From Pagrus major (Eukaryota; Chordata; Actinopteri; Spariformes; Sparidae), in assembly GCF_040436345.1 (NCBI RefSeq), contig NC_133223.1:30367493-30431492 (forward strand): a stretch of 64,000 nt of DNA. The letters run 5' to 3'. The translations under genes were made by a program, and so were the position numbers. This document shows positions 62,561-64,000 of the stretch, one piece after another (position 1 is the stretch's first letter; each line of letters opens with the position of its first letter). The notes under the pieces were generated by a model, which was given only the letters and a program-made list of their open reading frames with translations, was not told the DNA's origin and ran no database searches.

Positions 62561-64000
62561 TTTAGCAGAATATCGGTTGCATAAGTTCAGATTTACAATA
62601 AATCTGTGTCGCTAATTAAACTACATTTAATGATTCAGAGTAATAAAACTCGTCCAGCAGCTGTTTCAGATGTTTCACAGCTCCTCGTCTGCCAGATCAA
62701 TAAAACGCTTATCGTTTAATTACACGCTGCTCTTTCTCTTTACATACAGTCTCCAGCTGAGAGGTGCTTAAGATGATAAATAAAGAGCAAACATCAGCCG
62801 AGAGCAGAGAGGTTGTTCTGACAAGTCAAACATTAACTGGACTCTTCTGTGCGTTTGATGCCACACAACACAAACTAAAGCTTTTTTTCTCCTTCCCTTG
62901 ACCTGTTTACCAAGAAAATGTGTACAAATCACACATTTGGATGACTTGCATTTGTTCACCTATGTCAACAGAGGAGGATCACAGCTGTAATTACAGGCTG
63001 CAGATGATCCACACAGAGTAGTAAACACCGGCTCATCGAGGAACCGAGGACTATAAAAGGCTGAGAGACCCTCAGTGTCTCGGCCTTTCTTCAGACCGAC
63101 CGTGCGATGAATAATATAACGTGTATGTGGGTTAGTGCGCTGCGTCTTATCTCGACCGTTTTCATAGTTTTCTCTACTGACTGTTCCACTTTTCTATAAT
63201 CCCTAAACTGTTTCTGAAAGCTGAAGTAAGACAATAAAAATGTGCTCCTGTCATCTGAACAACAAACCATCCATCAGAACTCTGTCCAGATCCACCCAAA
63301 ATGAGTGTGCTGGAGCAGAGCCTCTGGATTCTTCGTGAGAGACTTTGTGGTCGTGTTGATCCTCAAAACATTTATTATTATATCCAGACCTGTTACAACA
63401 CGCTCTGAAGTATGAGTTTGATTCAGAGCCCAATCCCCAGTGTTTTAAAGCTGCATCTGCAATTACTGACTACAACGGCTGGAGTTTTTATGCATTTAAA
63501 TTCACATTTTAGCCTCAAAATGTTTATATATTGATGTAAAAATATTATTAGTGAACATAAATTTGTAAACAAACAAACAAACAAACAAGCAAACACAACT
63601 TTAATGATACCTTTGATTCCTTGTGCGTCATGTGGAGAGCTAACCTCACCGTAGGCACCAACACTGCCTGTAAAAAGTTTTCACCTCCTTAGATGTTTTC
63701 CCCTTTTATTGCTTTCATAAATGACCAACACATTACAATAAAGCTCTTTAATGTCAAGGTGAAAACAGATTTCTACAAAGTGATGTCAATTAAATAAAAA
63801 TCTATAATGTAAAATAAGTGGGAAATGAAGTGTAAAAAATGAAATGTGTTTTTAAAACATGTCAGATAAACAATTAATCTTGTTTACAACCCCCCATAAC
63901 ACCACAACCAATCATGTTCACTCTTCAGTTTTGTACAGATTAAACACAGAAGCTATACTGCGTTCATTAATCACCTCTAGAGTTGCTGGTAGGTGGATTT
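62560..64000. other. right-end spacer
   Basis: Apart from the small TATA-ORF unit near 63.1 kb, no gene was recognised. A run of (AAAC)n lies near 63,568-63,595. The last 340 bp (GTTTTCACCTCCTTAGATG and following AT-rich sequence) looks like the edge of a dispersed fish repeat. Confidence 0.5.
63052..63238 (+). other. compact TATA - 30-codon ORF - AATAAA unit
   Basis: TATAAAA (63,052-63,058) is followed 49 bases later by an ATG at 63,107, which opens a 30-codon frame closed by TAA at 63,197-63,199. AATAAA follows at 63,233-63,238, then a GT-rich stretch. The predicted peptide has a hydrophobic centre (LRLISTVFIVFST), as in a signal peptide or membrane segment. It could be a micropeptide gene, the first exon of a neighbour continuing rightward, or chance. 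I recognise no homologue. Confidence 0.3.

Overview
This window reads as teleost fish genomic DNA, probably a spiny-rayed (percomorph-like) fish. The genes are split into many short exons with GT-AG introns. The introns and spacers carry short inverted-repeat elements, dinucleotide microsatellites and decayed LINE fragments of the kinds common in teleosts. The encoded proteins are vertebrate STAT1, STAT4, WDR75 and ferroportin. No bacterial features, CRISPR arrays, tRNA or rRNA genes were seen.

Layout. (1) 1-1,366: gene-poor; holds the stat1-like 3' UTR and one copy of a dispersed repeat. (2) 1,367-8,587, minus strand: a complete but sequence-divergent stat1-like gene, 23 coding exons, 759 codons, with a non-coding first exon near 8,838. 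(3) 8.9-11.5 kb: spacer with a decayed LINE. (4) 11,498-28,767, minus strand: a complete stat4 gene, 23 coding exons, 737 codons, including one apparent GC-AG intron. (5) 28.8-31.3 kb: divergent spacer between stat4 and wdr75 with a CA/GA microsatellite and a CTCF-like motif. (6) 31,281-45,797, plus strand: wdr75, 21 coding exons, 839 codons. (7) 45.8-54.4 kb: convergent spacer full of repeats. (8) 54,442-60,964, minus strand: slc40a1 (ferroportin), 8 coding exons, 569 codons, with a textbook iron-responsive element in its 5' UTR and a TCACGTGA E-box at the promoter. (9) 61.4-64.0 kb: a 25-30 bp VNTR, repeats, and a small TATA-ORF-AATAAA unit.

I assembled each coding region exon by exon, checking splice phase; all four close in frame with no stop or frameshift. 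The two STATs form a tandem pair from an old duplication: many of their exons have identical lengths (128, 152, 93, 60 and 136 nt). They are the signal transducers of interferon (STAT1) and IL-12-type (STAT4) cytokine receptors. WDR75 acts in nucleolar pre-rRNA processing, and SLC40A1 is the cellular iron exporter. The genes are neighbours by synteny rather than members of one pathway, and I see no undescribed multi-gene system. The most interesting points are the unusual substitutions in the intact stat1-like gene, a possible truncated isoform of each STAT, the GC-AG intron, the perfectly formed ferroportin IRE, and the mini transcription unit near 63.1 kb.
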